A stretch of DNA of 43,903 nucleotides from Cumulibacter manganitolerans (GCF_009602465.1 NZ_WBKP01000031.1:1-43903); one strand, 5' to 3'. Shown: positions 21,387 to 30,400, numbered from the stretch's first letter. Notes: generated from the sequence alone by a model not told the origin. Translations and numbers: made by a program.

Positions 21387-22307
21387 CTAGAGGAGCCCGG
21401 CGCAGCTGCTGATGCCGGTCACCTCCTGGCGGGTGGTCTCGTCGGTGGTGTCCAGCGCCTGCGTGAACGCCGCCAGTGGCGCGGCCAGGGCCTGGGACAC
21501 GATCGACGCGGCCGCGCCCGGGCCGCCGACGGAGCCGTTGGCACTGCCGCCGGTCTGCGCGAGCGCGGCCGTCACGGCGTCCGTCAGGTCTGCCGCCAGC
21601 GGCGCCACGGGGCTGCTCGCTCCGGGGCTGCCGATCGCGGCGACGCGGGTGGCCAGCGTCCCGAGCAGGCTCGCCGCCTCCCGCCGCAGGCCGCCGACGT
21701 CGATGCCTTGGGCGGCGCCGTTGGTGGCCGCCTGGACGGCCGCGGCGCGGATCGGCATGGCCGCGCTCTCGAACGAGGCGAGCGCCTGGCAGGCGCCGTC
21801 CGCCCATTGACCGGCCGAGAGCGGGGACGCCGTCGCGGACCGCCCGGCCGCCTCGGGGGCGCCGTCCCGCGGTCCGAGCACCAGCCAGCCGATCAGCGCC
21901 AGGACGACGACGGCCGCCGCTGCGGTGACGAGCAGCGTGCGCCGGGGCGGGGTCGTGGACGGGCGAGCCTCCGGCGGTACGGCAGGCAGCCGCGCTGCGG
22001 CGTCACGACGTGCGGGCGCGCGAGGTACGGCCGGCGGCTCGGGGGTGCGCACCCGAGAACCCAGGACCGGCTCCGCGGCGGGGCTGCGACGAACCGGCGG
22101 CACCACGGCGACCTGGTCATCCGGGTGCGGGCGCGAGGCCGGCTGCGGCTCCTCGCGGGCCGGCGTCGGGTCGGACACGGCGCCGTCGGCGTCGCCGGTC
22201 GGGGCGTCCCGCGCGGTGACCTCCCGCGGTACGGCGTCGCCGGGACCGAACCGGAACCTGCGCAGCTGCGGGAGCAGCGGGTCGTCGCGGGGGGACTCTG
22301 CGGGCAT
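21387..22307 (-). CDS. Membrane-anchored protein of unknown function
   Basis: A 306-residue protein with three zones. A Pro/Arg/Ala-rich cytoplasmic region covers ~residues 1-122, followed by a single membrane helix (LLVTAAAAVVVLALIGWLVL, ~residues 124-144). An extracytoplasmic Ala/Ser/Gly-rich part has two Cys (GACQAL and ISSCAGLL at the end) that could form a disulphide. I found no family. ATG 22307 is preferred to GTG 22313 because GGAG lies six bases before it. It converges with guaA (28 bp apart). The layout resembles single-pass, Pro-rich proteins of the actinobacterial envelope, with no more specific function inferred. Confidence 0.8.
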   Translation of the reverse strand: MPAESPRDDPLLPQLRRFRFGPGDAVPREVTARDAPTGDADGAVSDPTPAREEPQPASRPHPDDQVAVVPPVRRSPAAEPVLGSRVRTPEPPAVPRAPARRDAAARLPAVPPEARPSTTPPRRTLLVTAAAAVVVLALIGWLVLGPRDGAPEAAGRSATASPLSAGQWADGACQALASFESAAMPIRAAAVQAATNGAAQGIDVGGLRREAASLLGTLATRVAAIGSPGASSPVAPLAADLTDAVTAALAQTGGSANGSVGGPGAAASIVSQALAAPLAAFTQALDTTDETTRQEVTGISSCAGLL

Positions 22308-22413
22308 GGGCACTCCGGCGGTTCGGCGGTCGAGTACGCCGCGACCGGGCGGCGTCCTCTGCGACGTCCGCCGACCGCCGGCCGTTCCCGCGCCGCAGAG
22401 CGCCGGGGAGCCG

Positions 22414-22728
22414 CTACAGCCGACCGCGGGAGATCTTCAGCAGCAGCATCGCCAGCGGGGTCCCGTGCGTCCCGATCGCCCGGGCGAACTTGCCCAGGAT
22501 CTGGTTCTCGCGGGAGAGCGACAGCCGCGGGCCGCCGATCGCCGCGCGCAGCGCGCCGACATTGTGCGACAGCGCGATGCGCTCGTCGATGAGGCTGATG
22601 ATCGCGTCGTCGACCGCGTCGATCTGGTCGCGCAGGACGTTGATCTTGTGGGTGGCCTCCTGCTCGCTGATCTGCCGTCCGAGCGCGGGGGCGGGGGTGG
22701 CGGCGGTGGCCGGGGCGGTGGTGGTCAT
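22414..22728 (-). CDS. Chorismate mutase (AroQ type)
   Basis: A 104-residue all-helical type II chorismate mutase that converts chorismate to prephenate for Phe and Tyr synthesis. The AroQ helix pattern is seen in INVLRDQIDAVDDAIISLI, then DERIALSHNVG, then SRENQIL. Actinobacterial enzymes of this short class work with DAHP synthase, and the C-terminal KISRGRL tail resembles the part that contacts that partner. ATG 22728 has AAGGA six bases upstream. About 180 bp upstream on the same strand is a leader peptide with Phe-Phe-Tyr codons and a hairpin, so attenuation by aromatic amino acids is likely. It diverges from pcrA, the order known in mycobacteria. Confidence 0.94.
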   Translation of the reverse strand: MTTTAPATAATPAPALGRQISEQEATHKINVLRDQIDAVDDAIISLIDERIALSHNVGALRAAIGGPRLSLSRENQILGKFARAIGTHGTPLAMLLLKISRGRL

Positions 22729-22778
22729 GACGGTGTCCTTCTGTTGGGAGCCGCTGCCCACTTCGCCTGAACCTAGAA

Positions 22779-22804
22779 GCGCCCTGGCGAGGTGGCCAGG
22801 GCGC
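22779..22804 (-). terminator. Attenuator-type hairpin upstream of chorismate mutase
   Basis: GCGCCCTGGC (22779-22788) and GCCAGGGCGC (22795-22804) form a perfect 10-bp stem with a six-base loop. It lies 26 bp after the leader-peptide stop and about 50 bp before the chorismate mutase start. On the mRNA it is followed by UUCUAGGUU, only a weak U run. A second hairpin (GUCGG/CCGAC, about 22812-22832) lies just upstream. A competing antiterminator could not be fixed by eye. Confidence 0.6.
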
Positions 22805-22829
22805 GGGTGGGTCGGGGCGGGTACGCCGA

Positions 22830-22907
22830 CTAGACCTCTTCCGAAGGAGCCGTGGCCGGCGTCCCATAGAAGAAGCCCGTAAAGAGTCGGGTCCCTGCGC
22901 AGATCAT
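22830..22907 (-). CDS. Leader peptide of chorismate mutase (putative attenuator)
   Basis: A 25-residue open frame, ATG 22907 to TAG 22830, beginning MICAGTRLFTGFFYG: three Phe and one Tyr within residues 9-14, in a genome where Phe codons are otherwise sparse. TACCAT ends six bases before the ATG, which predicts a leaderless message, so the peptide would start at the first base of the mRNA. The attenuator-type hairpin and then the chorismate mutase gene follow. Ribosome stalling at the Phe/Tyr codons when charged tRNA is scarce would then favour readthrough. Expression of the peptide is inferred. Confidence 0.6.
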   Translation of the reverse strand: MICAGTRLFTGFFYGTPATAPSEEV

Positions 22908-22913
22908 GCAGCC

Positions 22914-22954
22914 ATGGTAACCCCGGCCGGTCCGTCGGTGCACGCGCGTACCCT
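22914..22954. promoter_or_regulatory. Divergent promoters for the chorismate mutase leader and pcrA
   Basis: Minus strand: -10 TACCAT (22914-22919), with GTGCAC (22938-22943) as a possible -35 at 18 bp, reading into the leader peptide. Plus strand: TACCCT (22949-22954) ends nine bases before the pcrA ATG (22964), so pcrA would have a leader of about three bases. The two promoters overlap and may compete. Confidence 0.5.
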
Positions 22955-22963
22955 GGTTGGGCG

Positions 22964-25438
22964 ATGTCTGAGTCCCACCTCCCTGATCCCCAGCTGCCCT
23001 CGGCCGAGCCCGACGACGCCTTGTTCGACGCGCCTGCGGCCGCCGAAGCCGTCGAGATCGACCCGGACGACCCGCTGCTCGCCGACCTCAACCCGCAGCA
23101 GCGCGAGGCGGTGGTGCACTCCGGCGGACCGCTGCTGGTGGTCGCCGGCGCCGGGTCGGGCAAGACCCGGGTGCTCACCCGCCGCATCGCCTGGCTGCTC
23201 GACCGGCGCAAGGTGGCGCCCGGCTCGATTCTCGCGATCACCTTCACCAACAAGGCCGCGGGCGAGATGAAGGAGCGCGTCGCCGCGATGGTCGGCGGCC
23301 GCGCGCGGGCGATGTGGGTGTCGACGTTCCACTCGGCCTGCGTGCGCATCCTGCGCGCGGAGGCGAAGACCCTCGGCATGAAGTCCTCGTTCACCATCTA
23401 CGACCAGGCCGACGCGCAGCGGCTGATGACGCTGGTGGCGCGCGATCTGGACATCGACCCCAAGCGCTTCCCGCCCCGCAAGCTGCTGGCCACGGTCAGC
23501 AACGCCAAGAACGAGCTCATCGACGACGAGACGTTCCTGGCCAAGGCCGTCTCGTCGGTCGAGAAGGTCGAGGCGGAGGCCTACCAGCTGTATCAGCGGC
23601 GGCTGCGGCAGGCCAACGCGTTCGACTTCGACGACCTCATCATGCAGACGGTGTTCCTGCTGCAGGCCTTCCCGGCCACCGCCGAGCACTACCGCCGGCG
23701 GTTCCGGCACATCCTCGTCGACGAGTACCAGGACACCAACCACGCCCAGTACATGCTCATCCGCGAGCTGGTCGGTACCGGCGACGACGGCGTACCGCCC
23801 GGCGAGCTGTGCGTGGTCGGCGACGCCGACCAGTCGATCTACGCCTTCCGGGGTGCCACGATCCGCAACATCGAGGAGTTCGAGCGCGACTACCCGGACG
23901 CGCGCAGCGTACTGCTCGAGCAGAACTACCGCTCCACCCAGAACATCCTCAGCGCCGCCAACGCGGTCATCGCCAAGAACGTCGACCGGCGCGCGAAGCG
24001 GCTGTGGAGCGACGCGGGCGCCGGTGAGCGCATCGACGGGTACGTCGCCGAGAACGAGCACGACGAGGCGGCCTGGATAGCCCGGCAGATCGACGCGATC
24101 ACCGACGCCGGCGAGCACTCCCTCGACGACATCGCGATCTTCTACCGCACGAACAACTCCAGCCGGGTGTTCGAGGAGATCTTCATCCGGGTGGGTCTGC
24201 CGTACCAGGTCGTCGGCGGGGTGCGCTTCTACGAGCGCAAGGAGGTCCGCGACGCGCTGGCCTACCTGAAGTACATCAACAACCCGGCCGATGTCGTGAG
24301 CCTGCGGCGGATCCTGAACACGCCCAAGCGGGGCATCGGCGACCGGGCCGAGGCGTGCGTCGAGGCGCTGTCCTCGCGGGAGCGGATCAGCTTCACCGAC
24401 GCGCTGTACCGCGCGGAGGAGGCGCCCGCCATCAACCCGCGCGCGGTCCGGCTGATCGGCGAGTTCACCCAGCTCATCGACGAGCTGCGGGCGCTCGCGA
24501 CGTCCGGCGCCGGACCGTCGAAGGTGCTCGAGGAGATCCTGACCCGCACCGGGTACGTCACCGAGCTGGAGAACAGCGAGGACCCGCAGGACGCCACCCG
24601 CGTGGACAACCTCAACGAGCTCGTCGCGGTCGCCGCCGAGTTCGAGGTGGCGCACCCCGACGGCAGCATCGACGAGTTCCTCGAGCGGGTCAGCCTCGTG
24701 GCGGACGCCGACCAGCTGCCGGACGCCGACGCGGCGCCGGGGGAGAAGTCATTCGTGACGCTGATGACGCTGCACACCGCCAAGGGCCTGGAGTTCCCGG
24801 TGATCTTCCTGTCGGGCATGGAGGACGGCCTGTTCCCGCACCTGCGCGCGCTGGGCGAGCCCAAGGAGCTCGAGGAGGAGCGGCGCCTGGCGTACGTCGG
24901 GCTGACCCGCGCCCAGCGCAAGCTGTTCCTGACCCGCTCCACGGTGCGCGGGCAGTGGGGCCAGCCGTCGTACAACCCGCCCTCGCGGTTCCTCGACGAG
25001 ATCCCCGACGAGCTGATCGAGTGGTCGCACTCGCCGTCCATCCGGTCGATCCACGACCGCAAGCCCACGGTGTGGGGCGACGACGACTCGTTCGGGCGCA
25101 CGTACGGCGGCGGCGGTTCCGGCGGCGGGTACGGCGGTGGTCGGTCCGGCGCCGGGCGCGTGGGCGCCGGGTCCGGTGCTGCCCGCGCGGGCGGCCGCAC
25201 CGGCGGTGCCGGCGGCGGCGTGAGCCTGAGCCGCGGCGGCCTGCGCGGCGCCGGCAAGCCGGTTCCGATGCTGTCGCTGGAGGTCGGCGACCGCGTCACC
25301 CACGACTCGTTCGGGATGGGTCGGGTGATCGGCAGCCGCGGGGACGGCGACAAGCAGCAGGTCGAGGTGGACTTCGGCGGCGCCGCGCCGAAGTGGCTGA
25401 TGCTGCGCTACGCCTCCGGCGCCATGGAGAAGCTCTAG
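22964..25438 (+). CDS. pcrA: ATP-dependent DNA helicase PcrA/UvrD
   Basis: An 824-residue SF1A 3'-5' helicase for repair and replication-fork maintenance. The Q motif LNPQQREAV (42-50), Walker A AGAGSGKT (61-68), Walker B region VDEYQDTNHAQY (~250-261), motif III GDADQSIYAFRGA and motif V TAKGLEFPVIF are all present, with the VI motif VGLTRA. A Gly-rich linker (~residues 708-760) joins a C-terminal tail with VGDRVTHDSFGMG and a WLMLRYASG end, the typical PcrA RNA-polymerase-binding module. ATG 22964 is supported by the TACCCT box close upstream. From memory the order chorismate mutase-pcrA is the Rv0948c-Rv0949 order. Confidence 0.97.
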   Translation: MSESHLPDPQLPSAEPDDALFDAPAAAEAVEIDPDDPLLADLNPQQREAVVHSGGPLLVVAGAGSGKTRVLTRRIAWLLDRRKVAPGSILAITFTNKAAGEMKERVAAMVGGRARAMWVSTFHSACVRILRAEAKTLGMKSSFTIYDQADAQRLMTLVARDLDIDPKRFPPRKLLATVSNAKNELIDDETFLAKAVSSVEKVEAEAYQLYQRRLRQANAFDFDDLIMQTVFLLQAFPATAEHYRRRFRHILVDEYQDTNHAQYMLIRELVGTGDDGVPPGELCVVGDADQSIYAFRGATIRNIEEFERDYPDARSVLLEQNYRSTQNILSAANAVIAKNVDRRAKRLWSDAGAGERIDGYVAENEHDEAAWIARQIDAITDAGEHSLDDIAIFYRTNNSSRVFEEIFIRVGLPYQVVGGVRFYERKEVRDALAYLKYINNPADVVSLRRILNTPKRGIGDRAEACVEALSSRERISFTDALYRAEEAPAINPRAVRLIGEFTQLIDELRALATSGAGPSKVLEEILTRTGYVTELENSEDPQDATRVDNLNELVAVAAEFEVAHPDGSIDEFLERVSLVADADQLPDADAAPGEKSFVTLMTLHTAKGLEFPVIFLSGMEDGLFPHLRALGEPKELEEERRLAYVGLTRAQRKLFLTRSTVRGQWGQPSYNPPSRFLDEIPDELIEWSHSPSIRSIHDRKPTVWGDDDSFGRTYGGGGSGGGYGGGRSGAGRVGAGSGAARAGGRTGGAGGGVSLSRGGLRGAGKPVPMLSLEVGDRVTHDSFGMGRVIGSRGDGDKQQVEVDFGGAAPKWLMLRYASGAMEKL

Positions 25439-25470
25439 CTCCCGGCCCCGGCCCGACGCAGCCCTCCGCG

Positions 25471-25553
25471 CGCGGTGGGTTCGGCCCCGCTCTGCCCGCT
25501 CGCGGTGGGTTCTGCCCCGCTGTCGGTCGATTAGCGTGGCGCAACCCACCGCG
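25471..25553. repeat. GGTGGGTT-type repeat element, locus 1
   Basis: CGCGGTGGGTT occurs at 25471-25481 and again at 25501-25511, exactly 30 bp apart, each followed by a CCCCGCT block. The reverse complement AACCCACCGCG ends the element at 25543-25553, so it can fold on itself. It lies between pcrA and the convergent NmrA-like gene. The rest of the 154-bp gap shows nothing else. The same motif recurs at 37723-37858. Confidence 0.7.
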
Positions 25554-25592
25554 TCCGAGCGGATGCCGGCGGGCCGGCGAGCGTGTCGGACG

Positions 25593-26357
25593 TCAGCAGT
25601 CAGGTCCGGCGAACCTCCGGCGGGCCCAGGTGTCCCAGTCCTCGCCCAGGAGCAGGGCGTCGGGGCCGGGCAGCACGGATCCACTCGCGATGCTGGTCGC
25701 TGCCGGGACGACGTCCACCACGACATCCTCGCCGCGCAGCGCGACCAGGCGGCGCACCAGCTCGGGCAGCCGCTCAGGCCGCGGCCCGGCGATGTCCACG
25801 TCGTCCGCGTTGTCGTCGGTGGCCATCGCAACGAGCATCCTGGCCACCTCCTCCGAGGCGATCGGCTGGGTGGGCATGTCCATGATCGCGGCCCGTCCAC
25901 CGCGCCGGGAGCGCTCCAGGACCTGGCCGGGAAACTCGAAGAACTGCGTCGCGCGAAGGACGCGGACGCCGGGTGCCTGCGCGCGTGTCGCCCTCTCGTG
26001 GGCCAGCGTCGCGACGTACCAGTCGAAGTCCTGGCTGCGGTCGACGCCGACGATCGACAGCAGGACCGTGCGCGCGACACCGGCGGCCTGCGCGGCGCGA
26101 CCCAGGTTGGTGGCCACCGTGGTGAAGAAGCCGATCGCGTCATCTCGCGCCATCGACGGCGAGCGGGTCACGTCGATGACGGCGTCCACACCGGCGAGCC
26201 GGTCGCCGATAGCGGCCGGGTCGGTGAGGTCGACGCCGTACGTGCGGCTCAGCGGCACGACCTCGTGCCCGGCAGCCTCGGCCAGCGTCACTACCTGCGC
26301 GCCGATCAGCCCGGTCGCGCCCGCCACCGCGAGGCGGCGTCCTGGGGAAGGTGGCAT
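25593..26357 (-). CDS. NmrA-like / atypical SDR NAD(P)-binding protein
   Basis: A 254-residue single-domain Rossmann protein. The nucleotide-binding loop is VAGATGLIGAQVV (~residues 10-22), the NmrA-type GxxGxxG. The classical SDR catalytic Tyr-x-x-x-Lys is not evident, so it may be a sensor or an NAD(P)H:quinone-type reductase. ATG 26357 is chosen because TACCGT ends six bases before it (leaderless pattern); an in-frame codon 26 residues upstream falls inside a palindromic repeat. It is alone between two repeat elements. Confidence 0.85.
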   Translation of the reverse strand: MPPSPGRRLAVAGATGLIGAQVVTLAEAAGHEVVPLSRTYGVDLTDPAAIGDRLAGVDAVIDVTRSPSMARDDAIGFFTTVATNLGRAAQAAGVARTVLLSIVGVDRSQDFDWYVATLAHERATRAQAPGVRVLRATQFFEFPGQVLERSRRGGRAAIMDMPTQPIASEEVARMLVAMATDDNADDVDIAGPRPERLPELVRRLVALRGEDVVVDVVPAATSIASGSVLPGPDALLLGEDWDTWARRRFAGPDC

Positions 26358-26363
26358 GTCCTC

Positions 26364-26369
26364 ACGGTA
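26364..26369 (-). promoter_or_regulatory. Likely leaderless -10 box of the NmrA-like gene
   Basis: TACCGT on the minus strand ends six bases before the ATG. Where the -35 should be, the palindromic repeat begins (CAGAAC at 18 bp), so the repeat may affect this promoter. Confidence 0.5.
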
Positions 26370-26387
26370 AACCCACCCAGCCGCTGC

Positions 26388-26448
26388 GTTCTGCGGGGCA
26401 GTGGGTGACGATAATCGGCCGATAGCGTGTCCCACTGCACCGCAGAAC
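26388..26448. repeat. 61-bp palindromic repeat, family 1 copy A
   Basis: GTTCTGCGGGGCAGTGGG (26388-26405) pairs with CCCACTGCACCGCAGAAC (26431-26448), 17 of 18 bases. The core reads ATAATCGGCCGATAGC. It shares its arms with copies at 36904 and 43053. This copy lies between two divergent genes, so it is not simply a terminator. Confidence 0.85.
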
Positions 26449-26509
26449 TAGGTGGGCGGTCGGCGCGGGCGTTGCTACCGTTCTTGGGCCAACCGAAGGA
26501 GATCGCAGC

Positions 26510-27739
26510 TTGGCCTCGTCAGGTAGCAAGAAGCCCGTCCGCCCCACCGTCGTACGCCGCACCCGCGCCGGGTCGGACGACGCGAAGACGCCCGCGCCGC
26601 GCAGGTCCGAGGCCGCGAAGAGCGCCGCCTCGCGGTCGTCTGCTGTGCGCCAGACGCGGGCTGCGGGCCCGCAAGAGACCCGGGCGTCGGGCGCCGGCAG
26701 CGGGGCGGCCGTCAGTCGAGCGGCCGGTCGGACGCCGGTCCGGGGGCCGGTCCAGGCGCCGCAGCTGGGGCTCTCGGCGTACGTCGAACGGGTCCCGGTC
26801 GACCGGGCCGCCCGCGTCCTGCTGCCGACCGTGGGGCTGCTGAGCGCCGCCGGCGCCGTCCTCGTGGTGGTTTCCGACTTCCTGCCCTACCTGGTGCTCG
26901 ACGGGGACGTCGTGCGGGCCGGGCAGGATCTCTGGTCGGTTCTCGGGCACCTTGCGCTGCTGGTTGCCGGCCTGGGCGGCGGTGCGTTGCTGCTCGCCCG
27001 CCGGGGCGGCCGGGTCGGGCTGGCCCTCGTCGCGGCGCTGTGTGCCCTCGCGCCGGGCAACCTGCTGCTGAACGTCTTCAACGGCGTCGCGCCCACGTCG
27101 CACGACATCGGCGAGTACCACTTCGGCGTGCTCTACACGACGCTCACCATCGAGCCGCGGCTCGGTCGCACCCTCGCCGTGGTCGGGTGGGCGGCACTGG
27201 TGCTGGCGGGCGCGCCCGCGGTCGCCGCGTGGCGCCGGGTCGCCGAGCGCGACCTGCTGCCCCTCGGGCGCGGACGCCGGTTCGCGGTGGGCGCGGCCGG
27301 GCTGAGCGTGCTGCTCGCGGTCACCGCCTACCTGATCCCCGCCGCGCTGACGAAGATCGAGAAGTACACCGACCGGTCCGGGCTGGTGCTGACCAGGGAC
27401 ATCGCCGAGCCCAAGAGCCTGATCGCGGCGTCCGGCCTCGGCCTGGTGGCGGCGCTCGTGCTGCTGGCCGGGTGGCTGGTCGCCGGCGCGGTGGTCGGGT
27501 CGATGACCAGCCGCGCGACGCTCGTCGCGTCCCTCGTCGGGCTCGCTGCCGTGCTGCTGAACGCCGCGCTGCTTAACGCCCGCGACGCCGCCACCGGCCC
27601 GGACCTGGTGCCGGGCCCGCGGATGTACCTCCTGCTGCTGGCCGGCCTGCTGTGCGCCGGCGCCGCGGCGTACGCCGCCAGGGTGCAGGGCCGGGACGAC
27701 GCGGCGCTACTCTCTGACCAACAAGACCCGTACACCTAG
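26510..27739 (+). CDS. Polytopic membrane protein of unknown function
   Basis: A 409-residue protein. The first ~95 residues are basic, Ala/Arg-rich and probably disordered (SGSKKPVRPTVVRRTRAG). Eight membrane helices then follow (for example VGLLSAAGAVLVVVSDFLPYL, VGLALVAALCALAPGNLLLN and MYLLLLAGLLCAGAAAYAA). No known family was recognised. Start TTG 26510 has AAGGAG eight bases upstream, and TACCGT (26476-26481) may be its -10. It precedes the B12-binding gene by 33 bp and may be co-transcribed with it. Confidence 0.8.
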   Translation: MASSGSKKPVRPTVVRRTRAGSDDAKTPAPRRSEAAKSAASRSSAVRQTRAAGPQETRASGAGSGAAVSRAAGRTPVRGPVQAPQLGLSAYVERVPVDRAARVLLPTVGLLSAAGAVLVVVSDFLPYLVLDGDVVRAGQDLWSVLGHLALLVAGLGGGALLLARRGGRVGLALVAALCALAPGNLLLNVFNGVAPTSHDIGEYHFGVLYTTLTIEPRLGRTLAVVGWAALVLAGAPAVAAWRRVAERDLLPLGRGRRFAVGAAGLSVLLAVTAYLIPAALTKIEKYTDRSGLVLTRDIAEPKSLIAASGLGLVAALVLLAGWLVAGAVVGSMTSRATLVASLVGLAAVLLNAALLNARDAATGPDLVPGPRMYLLLLAGLLCAGAAAYAARVQGRDDAALLSDQQDPYT

Positions 27740-27772
27740 ACCCCCTCTCGGGTCCGGTCACAAGGAGCCGTC

Positions 27773-28171
27773 ATGAGTTCGCGCATCCGAGTCGTTGTCG
27801 CCAAGCCCGGGCTCGACGGGCACGACCGAGGCGCCAAGGTGGTCGCCCGGGCGCTGCGCGACGCGGGCATGGAGGTCATCTACACCGGACTGCACCAGAC
27901 CCCCGAGCAGATCGTCGAGACCACCCTCCAGGAGGACGCCGACGCGGTCGGGCTCTCGGTGCTCAGCGGCGCGCACATGACCCAGTTCCGCCGGGTCGCC
28001 GAGCTGCTGAAGGAGCAGGACGCCGAGGACGTCGTGATCTTCGGCGGCGGCATCATCCCCGAGGACGACCTGCCGGAGCTGGAGAAGATCGGGGTGAAGA
28101 AGGTCTTCACGCCCGGCGCGACGACCGAGGAGATCGTCGGCTGGGTGCGGGCGAACGTCGCTCGCGACTGA
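27773..28171 (+). CDS. Stand-alone cobalamin-binding subunit (methylmalonyl-CoA mutase C-terminal type)
   Basis: A 132-residue B12-binding domain. The base-off signature DxHxxG is D15-G-H17-D-R-G20, followed by the SVLSGAH (~residues 64-70) and FGGGIIP (~86-92) loops that surround the nucleotide tail of the cofactor. This matches the small chain of two-part acyl-CoA mutases (methylmalonyl-, isobutyryl- or ethylmalonyl-type) rather than a complete mutase. No large chain is in the window, so its partner must be elsewhere. ATG 27773 has AAGGAG six bases before it. It sits 143 bp before sucC, which makes sense if the mutase product succinyl-CoA feeds SucCD. Confidence 0.92.
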   Translation: MSSRIRVVVAKPGLDGHDRGAKVVARALRDAGMEVIYTGLHQTPEQIVETTLQEDADAVGLSVLSGAHMTQFRRVAELLKEQDAEDVVIFGGGIIPEDDLPELEKIGVKKVFTPGATTEEIVGWVRANVARD

Positions 28172-28314
28172 CGAGCTCTGTGGCCCATGTCGCCGTGCCC
28201 TGGCTACGGGCCGGCGGGTCGAGGGCGTTAACCTGACCAGAGACCGGGTGCCAGTTCCGGCGCCGTGGTCCGTGACTCCCCATGCGCTGACGCGCGAGTA
28301 GGAATGGACGCACA

Positions 28315-29484
28315 GTGGATCTTTTCGAGTACCAGGCTCGCGACCTGTTCGCCAAGTACGACGTACCCGTACTTAGCGGCGGCGTGGCCGAAACCCCCGA
28401 GCAGGCCAAGGAGATCGCCACCAAGAGCGGTGGCCAGGTCGTCGTCAAGGCTCAGGTGAAGACAGGTGGCCGCGGCAAGGCCGGCGGTGTGAAGCTCGCG
28501 GACACCCCGGAGGAGGCCGAGGCCCGCGCCAAGGACATCCTGGGCATGGACATCAAGGGCCACACGGTCCACAAGGTGCTCGTCGCCGAGGCGTCCGACA
28601 TCGCCGAGGAGTACTACTTCTCGTACCTGCTCGACCGCACCAACCGCACCTTCCTGGCGATGGCCTCGGTCGAGGGCGGCATGGAGATCGAGGAGGTCGC
28701 CAAGACCAAGCCCGAGGCGCTCGCCAAGATCCCCGTCGACGCCACCGTCGGAGTCGACGAGGCCAAGGCCCGCGAGATCGTCCAGGCCGCGAACTTCGCC
28801 GACGACATCGCCGACCAGGTCGTCGACGTCGCGCAGAAGCTCTGGCAGGTGTTCGTCTCGGAGGACGCCACGCTCGTCGAGGTCAACCCGCTCGTGAAGG
28901 ACCCGAACGGCAAGATCATCGCCCTCGACGGCAAGGTCACCCTCGACGACAACGCGTCGTTCCGGCACCCCGATCACGAGGCGCTCGAGGACCACTCCGC
29001 GGTCGACCCGCTGGAGCAGAAGGCCAAGGAGCTCGACCTCAACTACGTCAAGCTCGAGGGCCAGGTCGGCATCGTCGGCAACGGCGCGGGCCTGATGATG
29101 TCGACCGTCGACGTCGTCGCGTACGCCGGCGAGCAGCACGGTGGCATCACCGGAGCCGACTTCCTGGACCTCGGCGGCGGCTCGTCGGCCGAGGCGATGG
29201 CCAACGGTCTCGGCCTGCTGCTGTCCGACCCCGACGTCCGCTCGGTGTTCGTCAACGTCTTCGGCGGCATCACCTCCTGCGACACGATCGCCAACGGCAT
29301 CGTGTCCGCGCTGACCGATCTGGGCGACAAGGCGACCAAGCCCCTCGTCGTCCGCCTCGACGGAAACAACGTCGACGAGGGCCGGCGCATCCTCGAGGAG
29401 TTCAACCATCCGCTGGTGAAGTTCGTCGACACGATGGACGCCGCCGCTGACAAGGCCGCCGAGCTCGCGGCCGCTGGCAAGTAA
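28315..29484 (+). CDS. sucC: Succinate-CoA ligase (ADP-forming) subunit beta
   Basis: The beta subunit of the TCA enzyme that makes succinate and ATP/GTP from succinyl-CoA (389 residues, usual length). The N-terminal ATP-grasp domain starts [10 protein letters not shown] and includes [23 protein letters not shown] (~residue 195) and the CoA-ligase [15 protein letters not shown] loop (~315) are present. Start is GTG 28315, with a weak GGA site. A TAACCT box lies at 28229-28234. sucD follows 18 bp downstream. Confidence 0.97.
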   Translation: MDLFEYQARDLFAKYDVPVLSGGVAETPEQAKEIATKSGGQVVVKAQVKTGGRGKAGGVKLADTPEEAEARAKDILGMDIKGHTVHKVLVAEASDIAEEYYFSYLLDRTNRTFLAMASVEGGMEIEEVAKTKPEALAKIPVDATVGVDEAKAREIVQAANFADDIADQVVDVAQKLWQVFVSEDATLVEVNPLVKDPNGKIIALDGKVTLDDNASFRHPDHEALEDHSAVDPLEQKAKELDLNYVKLEGQVGIVGNGAGLMMSTVDVVAYAGEQHGGITGADFLDLGGGSSAEAMANGLGLLLSDPDVRSVFVNVFGGITSCDTIANGIVSALTDLGDKATKPLVVRLDGNNVDEGRRILEEFNHPLVKFVDTMDAAADKAAELAAAGK

Positions 29485-29502
29485 GGGACCGGGAATCTAG
29501 AC

Positions 29503-30381
29503 ATGGCAATCTTCCTGACCAAGGACAGCAAGATCATCGTCCAGGGCATGACCGGTTCCGAGGGCATGAAGCACACCCGCAACATGCTGCGCAACGGCTC
29601 GCAGATCGTCGGCGGCGTCAACCCGAAGAAGGGTGGCCAGAAGGTCGACGTCGAGGGCACCGAGGTCCCGGTGTTCGCGACCGTCAAGGAGGCGATGGAG
29701 GCCACCGGCGCCGACGTCACCGTGATCTTCGTGCCCCCGGCGTTCGCCAAGTCGGCGATCATCGAGGCCGTGGACGCCGAGATCCCGCTCGCCGTCGTCA
29801 TCACCGAGGGCATCCCGGTGCACGACGCGACCGGCGCGTACGCCTACTCGGTGGGCAAGAAGACCCGCATCATCGGTCCGAACTGCCCCGGCATCCAGAC
29901 GCCGGGCGCCTCCAGCGCCGGGATCATCCCGAACATCTCCGGCTCGGGGAAGGTCGGCCTGGTCTCCAAGTCGGGCACGCTGACCTACCAGATGATGTAC
30001 GAGCTGCGCGAGTACGGCATCTCCACCGCCGTCGGCATCGGCGGCGACCCGGTCATCGGCACCACGCACATCGACTGCCTGGAGGCCTTCGAGGCCGACC
30101 CGGAGACCGCGGCCATCGTGATGATCGGCGAGATCGGCGGCGACGCCGAGGAGCGCGCCGCCGAGTACATCAAGGCCAACGTCACCAAGCCGGTCGTCGG
30201 GTACGTCGCGGGCTTCATGGCCCCCGAGGGCAAGACGATGGGCCACGCGGGCGCGATCGTGTCCGGCTCGGCCGGTACGGCGCAGGCCAAGAAGGAGGCC
30301 CTCGAGGCCGCCGGGGTCAAGGTCGGCAAGACGCCGTCCGAGGCCGCTGATCTCATGAAGGAGATCATGAAGAACCTGTAG
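29503..30381 (+). CDS. sucD: Succinate-CoA ligase subunit alpha
   Basis: The alpha subunit (292 residues), which binds CoA and carries the phosphohistidine. The N-terminal CoA-binding Rossmann part has [13 protein letters not shown]. The active-site His is His248 in [16 protein letters not shown] (~residues 125-130) is the conserved turn. ATG 29503 follows GGGACCGGG, a weak site. It closes the sucCD pair and has an intrinsic terminator 20 bp after its stop. Confidence 0.98.
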   Translation: MAIFLTKDSKIIVQGMTGSEGMKHTRNMLRNGSQIVGGVNPKKGGQKVDVEGTEVPVFATVKEAMEATGADVTVIFVPPAFAKSAIIEAVDAEIPLAVVITEGIPVHDATGAYAYSVGKKTRIIGPNCPGIQTPGASSAGIIPNISGSGKVGLVSKSGTLTYQMMYELREYGISTAVGIGGDPVIGTTHIDCLEAFEADPETAAIVMIGEIGGDAEERAAEYIKANVTKPVVGYVAGFMAPEGKTMGHAGAIVSGSAGTAQAKKEALEAAGVKVGKTPSEAADLMKEIMKNL

Positions 30382-30400
30382 CCCCCAGGGCACCGAGAAG

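Noticed and set aside
22904-24655. A 583-codon open frame on the - strand opposite pcrA (and similar long frames opposite groEL, guaA, purH and icd)
   Set aside because: No domains and skewed composition (Arg, Gly, His, Asp); each lies wholly over a well-supported gene.
25439-25592. A small gene in the pcrA-NmrA gap
   Set aside because: No start with a ribosome site and no good frame; the stretch is covered by the repeat element.
28172-28314. A riboswitch upstream of sucC (143-bp leader region, B12 gene nearby)
   Set aside because: No B12-box-like conserved sequence or clear multi-stem fold was visible; treated as a plain promoter/leader region.
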